Source: Bacteroidales bacterium UBA3143
Lineage (GTDB): Bacteria > Bacteroidota > Bacteroidia > Bacteroidales > Dysgonomonadaceae
Direction of reading: 5' to 3'
NCBI GenBank assembly: GCA_002364735.1
Contig: DEZB01000025.1
Coordinates: forward strand, 41,694-105,693
Length of the DNA: 64,000 nucleotides
The notes below the pieces were generated by a model. The model ran no database searches. It saw nothing but the letters and a program-made list of their open reading frames with translations, and was not told the DNA's origin. Of this stretch, positions 8,510-18,104 are shown one piece after another. Position 1 is the first letter of the stretch; the number at the start of each line of letters is the position of its first letter. Position numbers and translations under genes: made by a program.

Positions 8510-9526
8510 ATGAAAAAGACATACTATTTGTTCAATCCTGGAACGTTGCAGCGTAAAGACAACACATTAAAGTTTACTCCTTCAATTGAAGATGGGAATG
8601 GTATAGAACGTGAAGGACAACCAAGGTATTTGCCTGTAGAGGACATTGCGGAGTTTTACGCTTTTGGATCGCTTAATGCAAATAGTGCATTGTACAATTT
8701 TTTGGGACAAAAAGATATAAGCGTACATTTTTTCGACTATTATGAAAACTATACGGGTTCGTTTATGCCTCGTGATAGTTTACTTGCAGGTAAAATGATT
8801 TTAGCTCAAACTTCTTATTATCAAAACAAAAAGAAACGAATTGTTATCGCTCAAAAGTTTGTAGAAGGTGCAGCTTTCAACATGCTGAAGAATCTGAAAT
8901 ATTACAATACGCGCGGAAAGGATTTGGATGAGATTGTCGGGAAGATAGAAAATTTGTCTTCTCAAACTAATTTTGCAGAAAGAGTGGATGAGCTGATGGG
9001 TTTAGAAGGAAACATTCGTCAAGCTTATTATGAAGGATTTAATGAAATAATAAATGACTTTGTGATGGGTACACGTACAAAACAACCTCCAGGAAATGAA
9101 ATAAATGCTTTGATATCATTCGGCAATATGATGTGTTATTCACAATGCTTGAGGGCCATTCATCAAACTCAATTGAATCCTACAATCAGCTATTTGCACA
9201 CTCCCGGCGAACGCAGATATTCGTTAGCATTGGATATTTCCGAAATATTTAAACCTATATTAGTTGATCGAGTTATTTTTAGGTTGTTGAATAAAAAAGA
9301 ACTTCAAGAGAAACATTTTGATAAGAAACTTAACAGCTGCTTGTTGAATCCGAAAGGTAAAAAGATTTTCGTTCAAGCTTTTGAAGAACGCCTTACTGAA
9401 ACATTTCAACACCGATCGTTAAAACGCAAAATTAGCTATAAACATCTTATCAAGCTTGAATGTTACAAACTTGCCAAACATTTGCTTACTATGGAAGAGT
9501 ATAAACCATTTAAAATGTATTGGTAA
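8510..9526 (+). CDS. cas1: Cas1 spacer integrase
   Basis: Integrates new spacers at the leader end of the array with Cas2. From the ATG at 8510 the protein has 338 residues; a TTG two codons earlier is less likely. The metal-binding residues are recognisable: Glu166 in GLEGNIRQAYYEGF, His230 in YLHTPGERRYSLALD, and the acidic residues of LALDISEIFKP (about 240-249). The MKKTYYLFNPGTLQRKDNTL N-terminus is typical of I-B-associated Cas1 (YYLF..G.L.RKDNTL). Its stop codon TAA overlaps the cas2 ATG by one base. Confidence 0.95.
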   Translation: MKKTYYLFNPGTLQRKDNTLKFTPSIEDGNGIEREGQPRYLPVEDIAEFYAFGSLNANSALYNFLGQKDISVHFFDYYENYTGSFMPRDSLLAGKMILAQTSYYQNKKKRIVIAQKFVEGAAFNMLKNLKYYNTRGKDLDEIVGKIENLSSQTNFAERVDELMGLEGNIRQAYYEGFNEIINDFVMGTRTKQPPGNEINALISFGNMMCYSQCLRAIHQTQLNPTISYLHTPGERRYSLALDISEIFKPILVDRVIFRLLNKKELQEKHFDKKLNSCLLNPKGKKIFVQAFEERLTETFQHRSLKRKISYKHLIKLECYKLAKHLLTMEEYKPFKMYW

Positions 9527-9789
9527 TGTACGTTATTTTGGTTTATGACATGGGTGAAAAAAGAGTAGCGAAAATGTTGAAACTCTGTCGTAAATATTTA
9601 AATTGGATACAAAACTCCGTTTTTGAAGGTGAGATTTCTGAAGTTAGATTAAAAGAATTAACTTTGAGAGCAGAAGAAATAATGGATTTAGATACTGACA
9701 GTTTGATAATTTTTTCCAGTCGGACTCAAAAATTTCTTGATAAGCAAATCATTGGAAAAGAACGAAGTAGTATAGATAATTTTTTATAA
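9526..9789 (+). CDS. cas2: Cas2 adaptation protein
   Basis: Forms the Cas1-Cas2 integration complex. The 87-residue ferredoxin-fold protein begins MYVILVYDMGEKR, with the conserved Asp8 at the end of the first strand. The ATG at 9526 overlaps the cas1 stop (TAATG); a TTG two codons upstream is possible but less convincing. The YLNWIQNSVFEGE segment is the usual second helix/strand of Cas2. It is the last cas gene before the leader. Confidence 0.95.
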   Translation: MYVILVYDMGEKRVAKMLKLCRKYLNWIQNSVFEGEISEVRLKELTLRAEEIMDLDTDSLIIFSSRTQKFLDKQIIGKERSSIDNFL

Positions 9790-10000
9790 GAGATTGTCGA
9801 CTTAGGGCTATTTACATCATATAGATTGATATATTATACAAAACGTTCTTTGACATATTGAAAATCATCCTATTATATAGGTTGTCGATAGTCAAGGGTT
9901 TTTATATCATTGCCTATCGACAACTTTTTTATCCTAAAAATGACTATTTTGAAAACCGATATAACTAATAATCAGTTATTTTTTTAGTCGTCGCTGACGG
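9790..10000 (+). promoter_or_regulatory. CRISPR leader
   Basis: 211 nt of AT-rich sequence between cas2 and the first repeat. It contains three occurrences of TTGTCGA: direct at 9795-9801 and 9882-9888, inverted at 9917-9923. The latter two form the hairpin listed separately. The leader side is assigned because the single degenerate repeat lies near the opposite end and the adaptation genes are here. A TTTG at 9948-9951 could be the -33 element of the pre-crRNA promoter, but no good -7 box follows at the right distance. Confidence 0.75.
9881..9930 (+). terminator. Hairpin with T-tract in the CRISPR leader
   Basis: Perfect 11-bp stem, GTTGTCGATAG (9881-9891) and CTATCGACAAC (9914-9924), with a 22-nt loop and six T directly after. 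It looks like the terminator of the cas operon, so the array should be transcribed from a promoter between here and 10001. It could also be an architectural element for Cas1-Cas2. Confidence 0.6.
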
Positions 10001-13000
10001 CTTTTAATTGTACCGAAAGGAATTGAAATAGCTTTGTCCTCATGTCAAGAAAGCCAGGTATCGGACTTTTAATTGTACCGAAAGGAATTGAAATACAAAT
10101 CGTATTTATCCAGTAAAGGATAATACTAACTTTTAATTGTACCGAAAGGAATTGAAATAAAAATGAATAAATATAATCCCTTCGTGAAATATCCTTTTAA
10201 TTGTACCGAAAGGAATTGAAATATTTTCACAAATGAATCACCCAGTTTGTCAAATTCTTTTAATTGTACCGAAAGGAATTGAAATTTGGAACGTGGGGTT
10301 TGATTAAGTCAGTTAATGCCTTTTAATTGTACCGAAAGGAATTGAAATCTAACAAGCGCCTCTCCAATACTCGCAAAAGCACCCTTTTAATTGTACCGAA
10401 AGGAATTGAAATTATATTCCAACTCTCAAAAATGGTCTCCAGATTTCTTTTAATTGTACCGAAAGGAATTGAAATTGAACTGTCATAGTTCCCGAAAAAG
10501 TAGCATTTTCACCGCTTTTAATTGTACCGAAAGGAATTGAAATTTAGGTACAATGGCAGGTCATGGAATATCCGTTGGTCTTTTAATTGTACCGAAAGGA
10601 ATTGAAATAGCTTTGTCACAATGTCACGACGACCCGGAATCGCTTTTAATTGTACCGAAAGGAATTGAAATAACATCGTACAACCAGTATACTATGACGA
10701 TACGGATCTTTTAATTGTACCGAAAGGAATTGAAATTTAATTATTGGTAGTGAAGCTGAATCATCCAAAAAACTTTTAATTGTACCGAAAGGAATTGAAA
10801 TAAAGAACGTACTATTGCCATATTATAAAATGTTACTTTTAATTGTACCGAAAGGAATTGAAATACGCAACAATGATGTTCTTATTGTTGCAGGATCTAA
10901 CTTTTAATTGTACCGAAAGGAATTGAAATATTTTAATAAAGCCTTTACTATTCCAACTATCTGTAACTTTTAATTGTACCGAAAGGAATTGAAATTTCTA
11001 TGTCCGATCGCGCTCCGTTATCCTGATTTGTCTTTTAATTGTACCGAAAGGAATTGAAATGGCTAAGCTTGTATTTGTTTTGGCGCGAGCGTAAACTTTT
11101 AATTGTACCGAAAGGAATTGAAATGGATAAAGATCCTTTTTTTACTTCGTTATTAATACTTTTAATTGTACCGAAAGGAATTGAAATTGACAAAGGATGG
11201 TAGTTATATATTGTCTCCGCTTACTTTTAATTGTACCGAAAGGAATTGAAATCAAAATTAAAACAGTCGCTTAAAACAGATTTAAACAACTTTTAATTGT
11301 ACCGAAAGGAATTGAAATAGCAGTAGATATAGTTGATGACGCTATCGAAAAGCTCTTTTAATTGTACCGAAAGGAATTGAAATTGCTTACGCTTAATCCT
11401 GACACCTCTGGGTAACCTGCTTTTAATTGTACCGAAAGGAATTGAAATCTCCCAATGACTCTCACCTCGACCAAACCATTATTCCTTTTAATTGTACCGA
11501 AAGGAATTGAAATCGCTTATGGGCGAATATGGCAGTGAGTTGGTGGTGACTTTTAATTGTACCGAAAGGAATTGAAATTTCTAAACAAAATACCAGGGGC
11601 TGAAGGTGGTGGACTTTTAATTGTACCGAAAGGAATTGAAATTTAGAAATGTACTTGGACGGTCGCAAAGTAGAAAAGCTTTTAATTGTACCGAAAGGAA
11701 TTGAAATCATGTTTACATCATGTGTTCTCGCTTGCTCAGCTAACTTTTAATTGTACCGAAAGGAATTGAAATTCATATAAATAAGGTAATCATTGAATAT
11801 GGAGAGCCTTTTAATTGTACCGAAAGGAATTGAAATTTTCGCCCAATGGGCTATTAGATTCTGTCTTAGATCTTTTAATTGTACCGAAAGGAATTGAAAT
11901 GAAACAGCTGGCGTGAGTGGAATACAGGATGACCCTCTTTTAATTGTACCGAAAGGAATTGAAATGAAAATGATAAGGATTGCTACATGCCAATCGATTC
12001 TACTTTTAATTGTACCGAAAGGAATTGAAATATCGTATAGAGCAACGGGTTTTTGGGTTGGATGTACTTTTAATTGTACCGAAAGGAATTGAAATTAAAC
12101 AACCTAAAGCGGATTTTCCTCCACCTGCAGCCTTTTAATTGTACCGAAAGGAATTGAAATAAGCATTATTTCACACAATTTTTCATAATCTATTTTCTTT
12201 TAATTGTACCGAAAGGAATTGAAATGCGGTCGGTCGCCTTTCCAGGCTAAACCTGTTTGGGTCTTTTAATTGTACCGAAAGGAATTGAAATAAAGAACGT
12301 ACTATTGCCATAACTTTAAATGATTTTGTCTTTTAATTGTACCGAAAGGAATTGAAATTTTATTAAAGATTTTATAAAGGACTTCATCGGGTGCCTTTTA
12401 ATTGTACCGAAAGGAATTGAAATCAAATATTCGGGAGCGCGAGCGTCTAAGAAGTTGCTTTTAATTGTACCGAAAGGAATTGAAATATCTCAGCAGACTC
12501 AGGGAATGGATACCACTTACTGCTTTTAATTGTACCGAAAGGAATTGAAATATATGAGGAACAGAGGAAGCAAAGTGTTCATAAAATCTTTTAATTGTAC
12601 CGAAAGGAATTGAAATAAAGTAGGAGACGCATTTGTAATATACGACATTGACTTTTAATTGTACCGAAAGGAATTGAAATGCATGACATATTAGAGTGTG
12701 CAGATTATTATGATACTTTTAATTGTACCGAAAGGAATTGAAATTACATGGAACTAAATCACCCATATTCATTGACATTTTTCCTTTTAATTGTACCGAA
12801 AGGAATTGAAATTTATGAACAGCAACTTTGCCCCCATCTTCAAAATGTTCTTTTAATTGTACCGAAAGGAATTGAAATTACTAAACTAAACTACACTAAC
12901 CCTGCATTCAATTCTTTTAATTGTACCGAAAGGAATTGAAATGTGCGTGTTTCTTGTTGTACGCTTTAATCTGAGTAAACTTTTAATTGTACCTAAAGGA

Positions 13001-13590
13001 ATTGAAATCGAAAACGGCACTACATTAGAACAAGCATTGCAACTTTTAATTGTACCGAAAGGAATTGAAATGCTGCTTCTGCTAATGTTATAGCTTCTTT
13101 AGTTACCTTTTAATTGTACCGAAAGGAATTGAAATAGACTGAACGTTTCTTTTTGGAGTATTGGAAAGAGTCTTTTAATTGTACCGAAAGGAATTGAAAT
13201 CACTATTCTATAGATAACAAAGAATTTATAATGTATGACTTTTAATTGTACCGAAAGGAATTGAAATAACGCAAGCGCCGAAAACGTTATTAACTGCAAT
13301 TGCTTTTAATTGTACCGAAAGGAATTGAAATGGAGTTGATAGAATAATTGATGCTGCTTACGGTCAACTTTTAATTGTACCGAAAGGAATTGAAATAGCG
13401 TAAGCCCAGCTTTGTATGGGCGCAAGAAATCACTTTTAATTGTACCGAAAGGAATTGAAATTGCCAACGCCTACTGCCGAGAAGTATATCTGGACTCCTT
13501 TTAATTGTACCGAAAGGAATTGAAATCTGCATTGTCAAGCATAGTTATTCCCTTATAACCTCTTTTAATTGTACCGAAAGGAATTGAAAT
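10001..13590 (+). CRISPR. CRISPR array, 56 repeats of 29 bp and 55 spacers
   Basis: The repeat is CTTTTAATTG followed by TACCGAAAGGAATTGAAAT (29 nt). I counted 56 copies, from 10001 to the last at 13562-13590. Spacers are 34-39 nt, mostly 35-36. The repeat end ATTGAAAT is the 8-nt handle typical of I-B crRNAs. The repeat is only weakly palindromic, with a CC-GAAA-GG tetraloop as its sole hairpin. All repeats I read are identical except number 47 (12980-13008), which has T for G at 12994. The array is oriented with the leader at the cas2 side. Two spacer pairs are related: spacers 1 and 10, and spacers 13 and 36 (see findings). Short open frames across the array are repeat artefacts. Confidence 0.98.
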
Positions 13591-13597
13591 TATGCCA

Positions 13598-13625
13598 GTA
13601 GAGACAATTCATGAATTGTCTCTAC
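13598..13625. repeat. 28-bp perfect palindrome downstream of the CRISPR array
   Basis: GTAGAGACAATTCA and its exact reverse complement TGAATTGTCTCTAC abut without a loop. It shares the frame AGAGACA-NNN-CATG-NNN-TGTCTCT with a second palindrome at 54026-54049. It lies between the array and the convergent gene at 13659, where it could terminate transcription from both sides. Confidence 0.8.
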
Positions 13626-13658
13626 GAGCGATTTGTGTATCAAATCAATAGTGTACAA

Positions 13659-14738
13659 TCACAACCCCTTAACCGCATCAAACAAAGCAATAATATTCTC
13701 CATAGGAGTATCCTCTTGAATATTGTGGGCAGGAGCAACAATATAACCTCCATCTTTGCCTAATATTTCTGCTCTTCTAATTACCTCTGATTTAATTTTG
13801 TCGGGAGTTCCATTTGGCAATAAATCCTGTACGCAGATTCCCCCAAAGAAAACCAACTCTTTACCGAATTCATCTTTTAGCTGTTGTGGATCCATTTCAG
13901 CTGCTAATGGTTGAATAGGATTTAAAATATTTAAACCCACCTCAATGAAATCTGGTATTAGTGGTTTAACGGCTCCACAAGAGTGCCAAGCAAATTTTAT
14001 GTTAGGATTGACCTTGCGGAATTCATCGAACATTATCTTAATGCGAGGTTTAAACACACTTCTAAAAAGATCAGGATCCATAATCAAGCTTTCTTGTGTG
14101 CCAAAGTCGTCGCCACACCATAAAACATCAACGCCCATTTCAATCATTTTTTTACCATATTCAGTATGAATGGATTGAATTTTGTCAAGCAGTGGATTAA
14201 CATATTCAGCTTCAAGCATCATATCCATAAGACACTTCTCGAGACCTGTGAGATACCAAGCTGTTTCGAACAATGTTGTCTCAAGGTCTCCAATGATACC
14301 GTGTGTTTGACCATACTTATCAATGGTTGCTTTGGCAGCATCCCATCGCCCTGGAGCAAAAGGATCGGGAAAACTGTAATCTTCAATATCTTTTGCTGTT
14401 TCTGCATGAGCCAAAGGAAATTCATAAAACTCATTGTATTGTCCAGAGTCTTTAAATATCATGCCCCATTCATTTTTTATCAACCCGTTTTCCATGGTGA
14501 AGGTGAGGTTGTTAGTTGGTGCACACATTGTGATACCTACTGCATCTGCACCCAATGTGGCCATCAAATCCATATGCGATGCTCTGGTGGAAAGCATTGA
14601 GTCTAATGGTTCTTCGTACGGTAATTGCATATGAGCACTCAACTTTTTTGCAACTTGAGGTGTAACTGATACGTACAATGGTGCCCTGTCTGGTACTTCT
14701 CTATTTATGGTTTTCAAAAATCGTTCTCTTGAATTCAT
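13659..14738 (-). CDS. Uroporphyrinogen decarboxylase-fold protein, methyltransferase-like
   Basis: A 359-residue TIM-barrel protein of the URO-D superfamily. It starts MNSRERFLKTINREVPDRAP, the usual opening of the non-HemE branch, and lacks the RQAGRY motif of true uroporphyrinogen decarboxylase. His252 and Cys254 (WHSCG) with Cys302 (GGICVQD) match the zinc-thiolate site of corrinoid/coenzyme methyltransferases such as MtaA. The segment GDDFGTQ (209-215) is also typical. It may therefore transfer methyl groups from a corrinoid protein or demethylate an unknown substrate; no corrinoid partner is nearby. It converges on the CRISPR array and has no operon partner. Confidence 0.8.
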   Translation of the reverse strand: MNSRERFLKTINREVPDRAPLYVSVTPQVAKKLSAHMQLPYEEPLDSMLSTRASHMDLMATLGADAVGITMCAPTNNLTFTMENGLIKNEWGMIFKDSGQYNEFYEFPLAHAETAKDIEDYSFPDPFAPGRWDAAKATIDKYGQTHGIIGDLETTLFETAWYLTGLEKCLMDMMLEAEYVNPLLDKIQSIHTEYGKKMIEMGVDVLWCGDDFGTQESLIMDPDLFRSVFKPRIKIMFDEFRKVNPNIKFAWHSCGAVKPLIPDFIEVGLNILNPIQPLAAEMDPQQLKDEFGKELVFFGGICVQDLLPNGTPDKIKSEVIRRAEILGKDGGYIVAPAHNIQEDTPMENIIALFDAVKGL

Positions 14739-14847
14739 AATTATTTTTTTATTGGATTAGAATGTAATATATTCGCTTAAATGATAAAGATAATAAAATA
14801 TGGGTGAAATCAATGTTAACAATCAGACGAAACACCATTTTGCTATA

Positions 14848-16038
14848 TTATTTTAATTTTTTACGCCTTTCTATTTCTTGCTCTATAAGTAATAGCTCTC
14901 TACTGGATTGACCTGAAACGGAACTGTTCTCTTCGGCTCGACGAATGAGATAGGGAATCATTGTTTTGACTTCACCGTAAGGAACGTACTTAACTACATT
15001 GTATCCATGCTCAGCTAAATTATAGGTTAAATGATCGCTCATGCCATAAAGCTGAGAAAAATAGATGTGTGGATGATTGTGAGGGAGTTTGTGTTCCTCA
15101 ATTAATGTAGCCAACAATTGGGTGCTTTTTTCGTTGTGGGTAGCAACCATAAACCAGATGGTTTCAACATTGTCAACAAAATAATGGATGATATCATCAA
15201 AGTCTTTGTCTGTAGCTTCTTTGTTAGCATGTATTGGGGAGATATACCCCATATCTTTTGCACGTTTACGCTCTTTTTCCATATATGCACCACGCACAAT
15301 TTTTAATCCTAACTTAAAACCTTCTGTTTGTGCTATAGCATGGTGTTGTTTAATAACTTGTAGTCGATCATGACGATACATTTGATAGGTGTTCTGAACT
15401 ATAGCCCTTTCTTTATTATACTTTCGCATCATATCTATAACCAAACTATCTAACATGGGTTGTATCCAAGTTTCTTCTGCATCAATCAATACAGGAACAT
15501 TTAACTCATGACCCAATTTACAAATATCATCAACTCTTTTAAGTAGCAATTGGTAACTTATTTTTTCAGATTCGCTCAACGCATCATTGTTACTAACTTT
15601 CACCATTAAATCGAATGAGCCAATACCACTAATTTTAAAAGCGCTAAAAGGTGTCTTTTTGTTATTATGAGCAAAAACTATTGTTTGCATAATCTCTTTG
15701 CAAGTGGCATCAAACTTATCTTCACTATTTTCTCCCTCGACTGCATAGTCTAAAATAGCACCAACATTTCGTTGATCTAACTTATCAATTAAATTTGCGC
15801 TATCTGTGATAGACACGCCCCCACAAAAGTGTTTATAGATAGTTCTTTTAAGCAACCACTCTACTGGGAGGTGTATGGCAAAAGCAATGTTTAATAAATT
15901 CTTACCTATATCAACCCAAGTGGGACTGTTCATGACTTTAAAAAGAAGGTGCATTTCGTGCAGATCTCCGTTAGATTTACCTTTAAATGCAATTTCAGTA
16001 TTATTGAAATTGATTAATGAACCATGCTTATTTTGCAT
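14848..16038 (-). CDS. Proline dehydrogenase
   Basis: FAD-dependent oxidation of L-proline to pyrroline-5-carboxylate, feeding electrons to quinone. The 396-residue protein is a stand-alone PRODH barrel, not a PutA fusion. Supporting motifs are LKIVRGAYMEKERKRA in the middle and YVPYGEVKTMIPYLIRRAEE near the C-terminus, where the paired arginines bind the substrate carboxylate. The N-terminal helical part (to about residue 80) is as in other Bacteroidetes enzymes. It stands alone; the partner P5C dehydrogenase is not in the window. Confidence 0.9.
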   Translation of the reverse strand: MQNKHGSLINFNNTEIAFKGKSNGDLHEMHLLFKVMNSPTWVDIGKNLLNIAFAIHLPVEWLLKRTIYKHFCGGVSITDSANLIDKLDQRNVGAILDYAVEGENSEDKFDATCKEIMQTIVFAHNNKKTPFSAFKISGIGSFDLMVKVSNNDALSESEKISYQLLLKRVDDICKLGHELNVPVLIDAEETWIQPMLDSLVIDMMRKYNKERAIVQNTYQMYRHDRLQVIKQHHAIAQTEGFKLGLKIVRGAYMEKERKRAKDMGYISPIHANKEATDKDFDDIIHYFVDNVETIWFMVATHNEKSTQLLATLIEEHKLPHNHPHIYFSQLYGMSDHLTYNLAEHGYNVVKYVPYGEVKTMIPYLIRRAEENSSVSGQSSRELLLIEQEIERRKKLK

Positions 16039-16513
16039 ATAAAAAGATTGTAAATAGATTTACACAAAATTAAAAATAAAAATGAGAAGTTGTTTATTTT
16101 AGTAAGATACAAACGGTTAATTTAAGGATGTATTCCAATATTTTTTAATAAAAGACAAATAGAAGGCACTATGAGTCGGGATAAAAGTAAACGATTTACT
16201 AAAAAATATTGCACAAATTACAAATAATGACTACTTTTATACCATTATTATTTTGAGAAAATAGACTTAATATTACTGTAAGCTTAATATTATGGTTTCT
16301 TTTTCTTGAAATTAGGCATTTAAAGAACGATTTAGTTAAACCAATTCATAAAATATCACTCTAAAATAGTAGATTCTGAAGAATATTTTGTCTCTTTGCA
16401 ATAAATAAACGATATGTGTTAAACATTTGAACTCTTTATTTGTTAATTTAGGAGATAAGATGCGTTCTTTAAAATATTTTTTATAAACAATGAGGTAAGT
16501 AAAACAGAAAAGT
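16039..16513. other. Divergent intergenic region, proline dehydrogenase / rprX
   Basis: 475 AT-rich bases between divergent genes, presumably with both promoters. A minus-strand TAATTTTG box (16065-16072) could serve the dehydrogenase. A 10-bp inverted repeat, TTAAAGAACG at 16320-16329 and CGTTCTTTAA at 16463-16472, brackets 133 bases ahead of rprX. A direct repeat of CTTAATATTA occurs near 16265 and 16283. No gene is seen. Confidence 0.4.
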
Positions 16514-18103
16514 ATGAAAAAATCAACTATTTGGTTGCTTGCCGGCATAATGATAATCGCTTTTATAGGACTATTGTTTTTGCAAGTAAAGTATATCCAA
16601 ATAACAATGGATAGCCGAGATGAACAATTTGAACAGTCTGTGAAAAGAAGCTTGTATCAAGTGTCACGGAATTTAGAATTTGATCAAACCTTGCAGTATA
16701 TTGAAGAGGATATTATTGAATCAGAAAAACAATACACGCAATATAATCGTCCACAACAATCCAGTTCTAAAAGTTCTGTATCGAGAAGACGAGAACGTTG
16801 GACAAGCACAAATCCTGATGGAAGCGAATTAACTATTGATTACGATATATCAACGGAGTCAATTGACTCAACTGAAGAGCCTCAACATGGCGTATTTATA
16901 TCTCCTGGACATGGAATAAATACTATATCGAAAACATCATATGAGTTACAACAGGCTTTTTCTAAACGATATCTTCACGAAAAAGCGTTGCAAGATGAAG
17001 TAATCCTAAAGATTATGTATCGAGCAAGTACAAAACCGATTGAAGAACGGGTAGATTTTCGCAAGTTAAATTCATATATACGTTCAGAATTATTGAACAA
17101 TGCTGGTTTAAGTGTCCCGTACAGTTTTCAAGTAGTAAATCAAAATAATCGCGTAGTATATTCTACACCAGGTTATCCAAAAGAAAATTACACGAAGAAG
17201 AAGGAAAAAGCTGTTTATACACAGATTTTATTTCCAAATGATCCACCTGCAAGGTTGAATTACTTAAGGGTATACTTCCCTACTAAAGGTGAATATGTTT
17301 TTAGTGAATTATCTTTTGCAATTCCATCGATGATATTTACAATTATCCTTCTGTTGACATTTACGTTTACGATTATAACACTCTTCAGACAAAAGCGTTT
17401 GTCTGAGATGAAAAATGATTTTATAAATAATATGACACATGAACTGAAAACTCCTGTGTCTACTATTTCACTGGCAGCTCAGATGCTTAAAGATGCTTCA
17501 ATAACTAAATCTCCAGATGTTTTTAAACATGTGACAGGAGTTATTAATGACGAAACCAAAAGATTGAGCTTTCAAGTAGAGAAAGTGTTGCAAATGTCTC
17601 TTTTTGATAAACAGCGTGCAACGTTGAAAATGAAAGAGAAAGATGCTAACGATTTAGTTGTTAGTGTTGCTAACACACACGACCTAAAGGTTCAAAAGTA
17701 TGGAGGCCATTTAGATATTGATCTACAAGCAGAAGAATCTACAGTGAGAATAGATGAAATGCATTTTACGAATGTCTTGTTTAATTTGTTAGACAATGCA
17801 TTGAAATATCGTAAAGAAGATGTTCCACTCAGACTGGTGATGAAAACATGGAACGACTCAGGTAGATTGTTCATATCTATCGAAGATAATGGTGTTGGTA
17901 TTCGAAAAGAATATGTGAAAAAGATTTTTGAACGTTTTTATAGAATACCTACAGGTAATGTTCACGATGTGAAAGGATTTGGATTAGGATTAGCTTACGT
18001 ATATAAAATCGTAAATGATCATAAAGGCACTATACGTGCGGAAAGCGAATTAGGAAAAGGTACAAAATTTATTATTAGTTTACCCTTAATAACACAAAAT
18101 TGA
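16514..18103 (+). CDS. rprX: Sensor histidine kinase, RprX-like
   Basis: Membrane sensor of a two-component system. Segments in order: membrane helix 1 (about 5-24); a periplasmic region to about 267 with a Ser/Arg-rich low-complexity insert (82-96); membrane helix 2 (about 268-290); HisKA with phospho-acceptor His309 in NNMTHELKTPVSTI; and HATPase_c with the N box (LLDNALKYR), EDNGVGI and GFGLGLAYV. It is followed after one base by a regulator that closely resembles RprY of Bacteroides fragilis, which supports the RprX name. In B. fragilis RprX/RprY was found through effects on tetracycline susceptibility and RprY was later linked to redox control. The signal sensed here is unknown. Confidence 0.85.
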   Translation: MKKSTIWLLAGIMIIAFIGLLFLQVKYIQITMDSRDEQFEQSVKRSLYQVSRNLEFDQTLQYIEEDIIESEKQYTQYNRPQQSSSKSSVSRRRERWTSTNPDGSELTIDYDISTESIDSTEEPQHGVFISPGHGINTISKTSYELQQAFSKRYLHEKALQDEVILKIMYRASTKPIEERVDFRKLNSYIRSELLNNAGLSVPYSFQVVNQNNRVVYSTPGYPKENYTKKKEKAVYTQILFPNDPPARLNYLRVYFPTKGEYVFSELSFAIPSMIFTIILLLTFTFTIITLFRQKRLSEMKNDFINNMTHELKTPVSTISLAAQMLKDASITKSPDVFKHVTGVINDETKRLSFQVEKVLQMSLFDKQRATLKMKEKDANDLVVSVANTHDLKVQKYGGHLDIDLQAEESTVRIDEMHFTNVLFNLLDNALKYRKEDVPLRLVMKTWNDSGRLFISIEDNGVGIRKEYVKKIFERFYRIPTGNVHDVKGFGLGLAYVYKIVNDHKGTIRAESELGKGTKFIISLPLITQN

Positions 18104-18104
18104 T

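Noticed and set aside
11061..12457. Spacers 17 and 38 share GCGCGAGCGT with each other and with the MITE-like core ends
   Set aside because: A 10-base GC-rich match is too short to claim self-targeting or common origin; flanking bases do not align.
11462..13299. Short ORFs inside the CRISPR array (11462-11710, 12748-12939, 13099-13299)
   Set aside because: Their translations repeat the CRISPR repeat sequence in frame; they are artefacts of the array.
13659..14738. hemE (uroporphyrinogen decarboxylase proper)
   Set aside because: The HemE signature RQAGRY is absent and a His/Cys/Cys zinc site of the methyltransferase branch is present.
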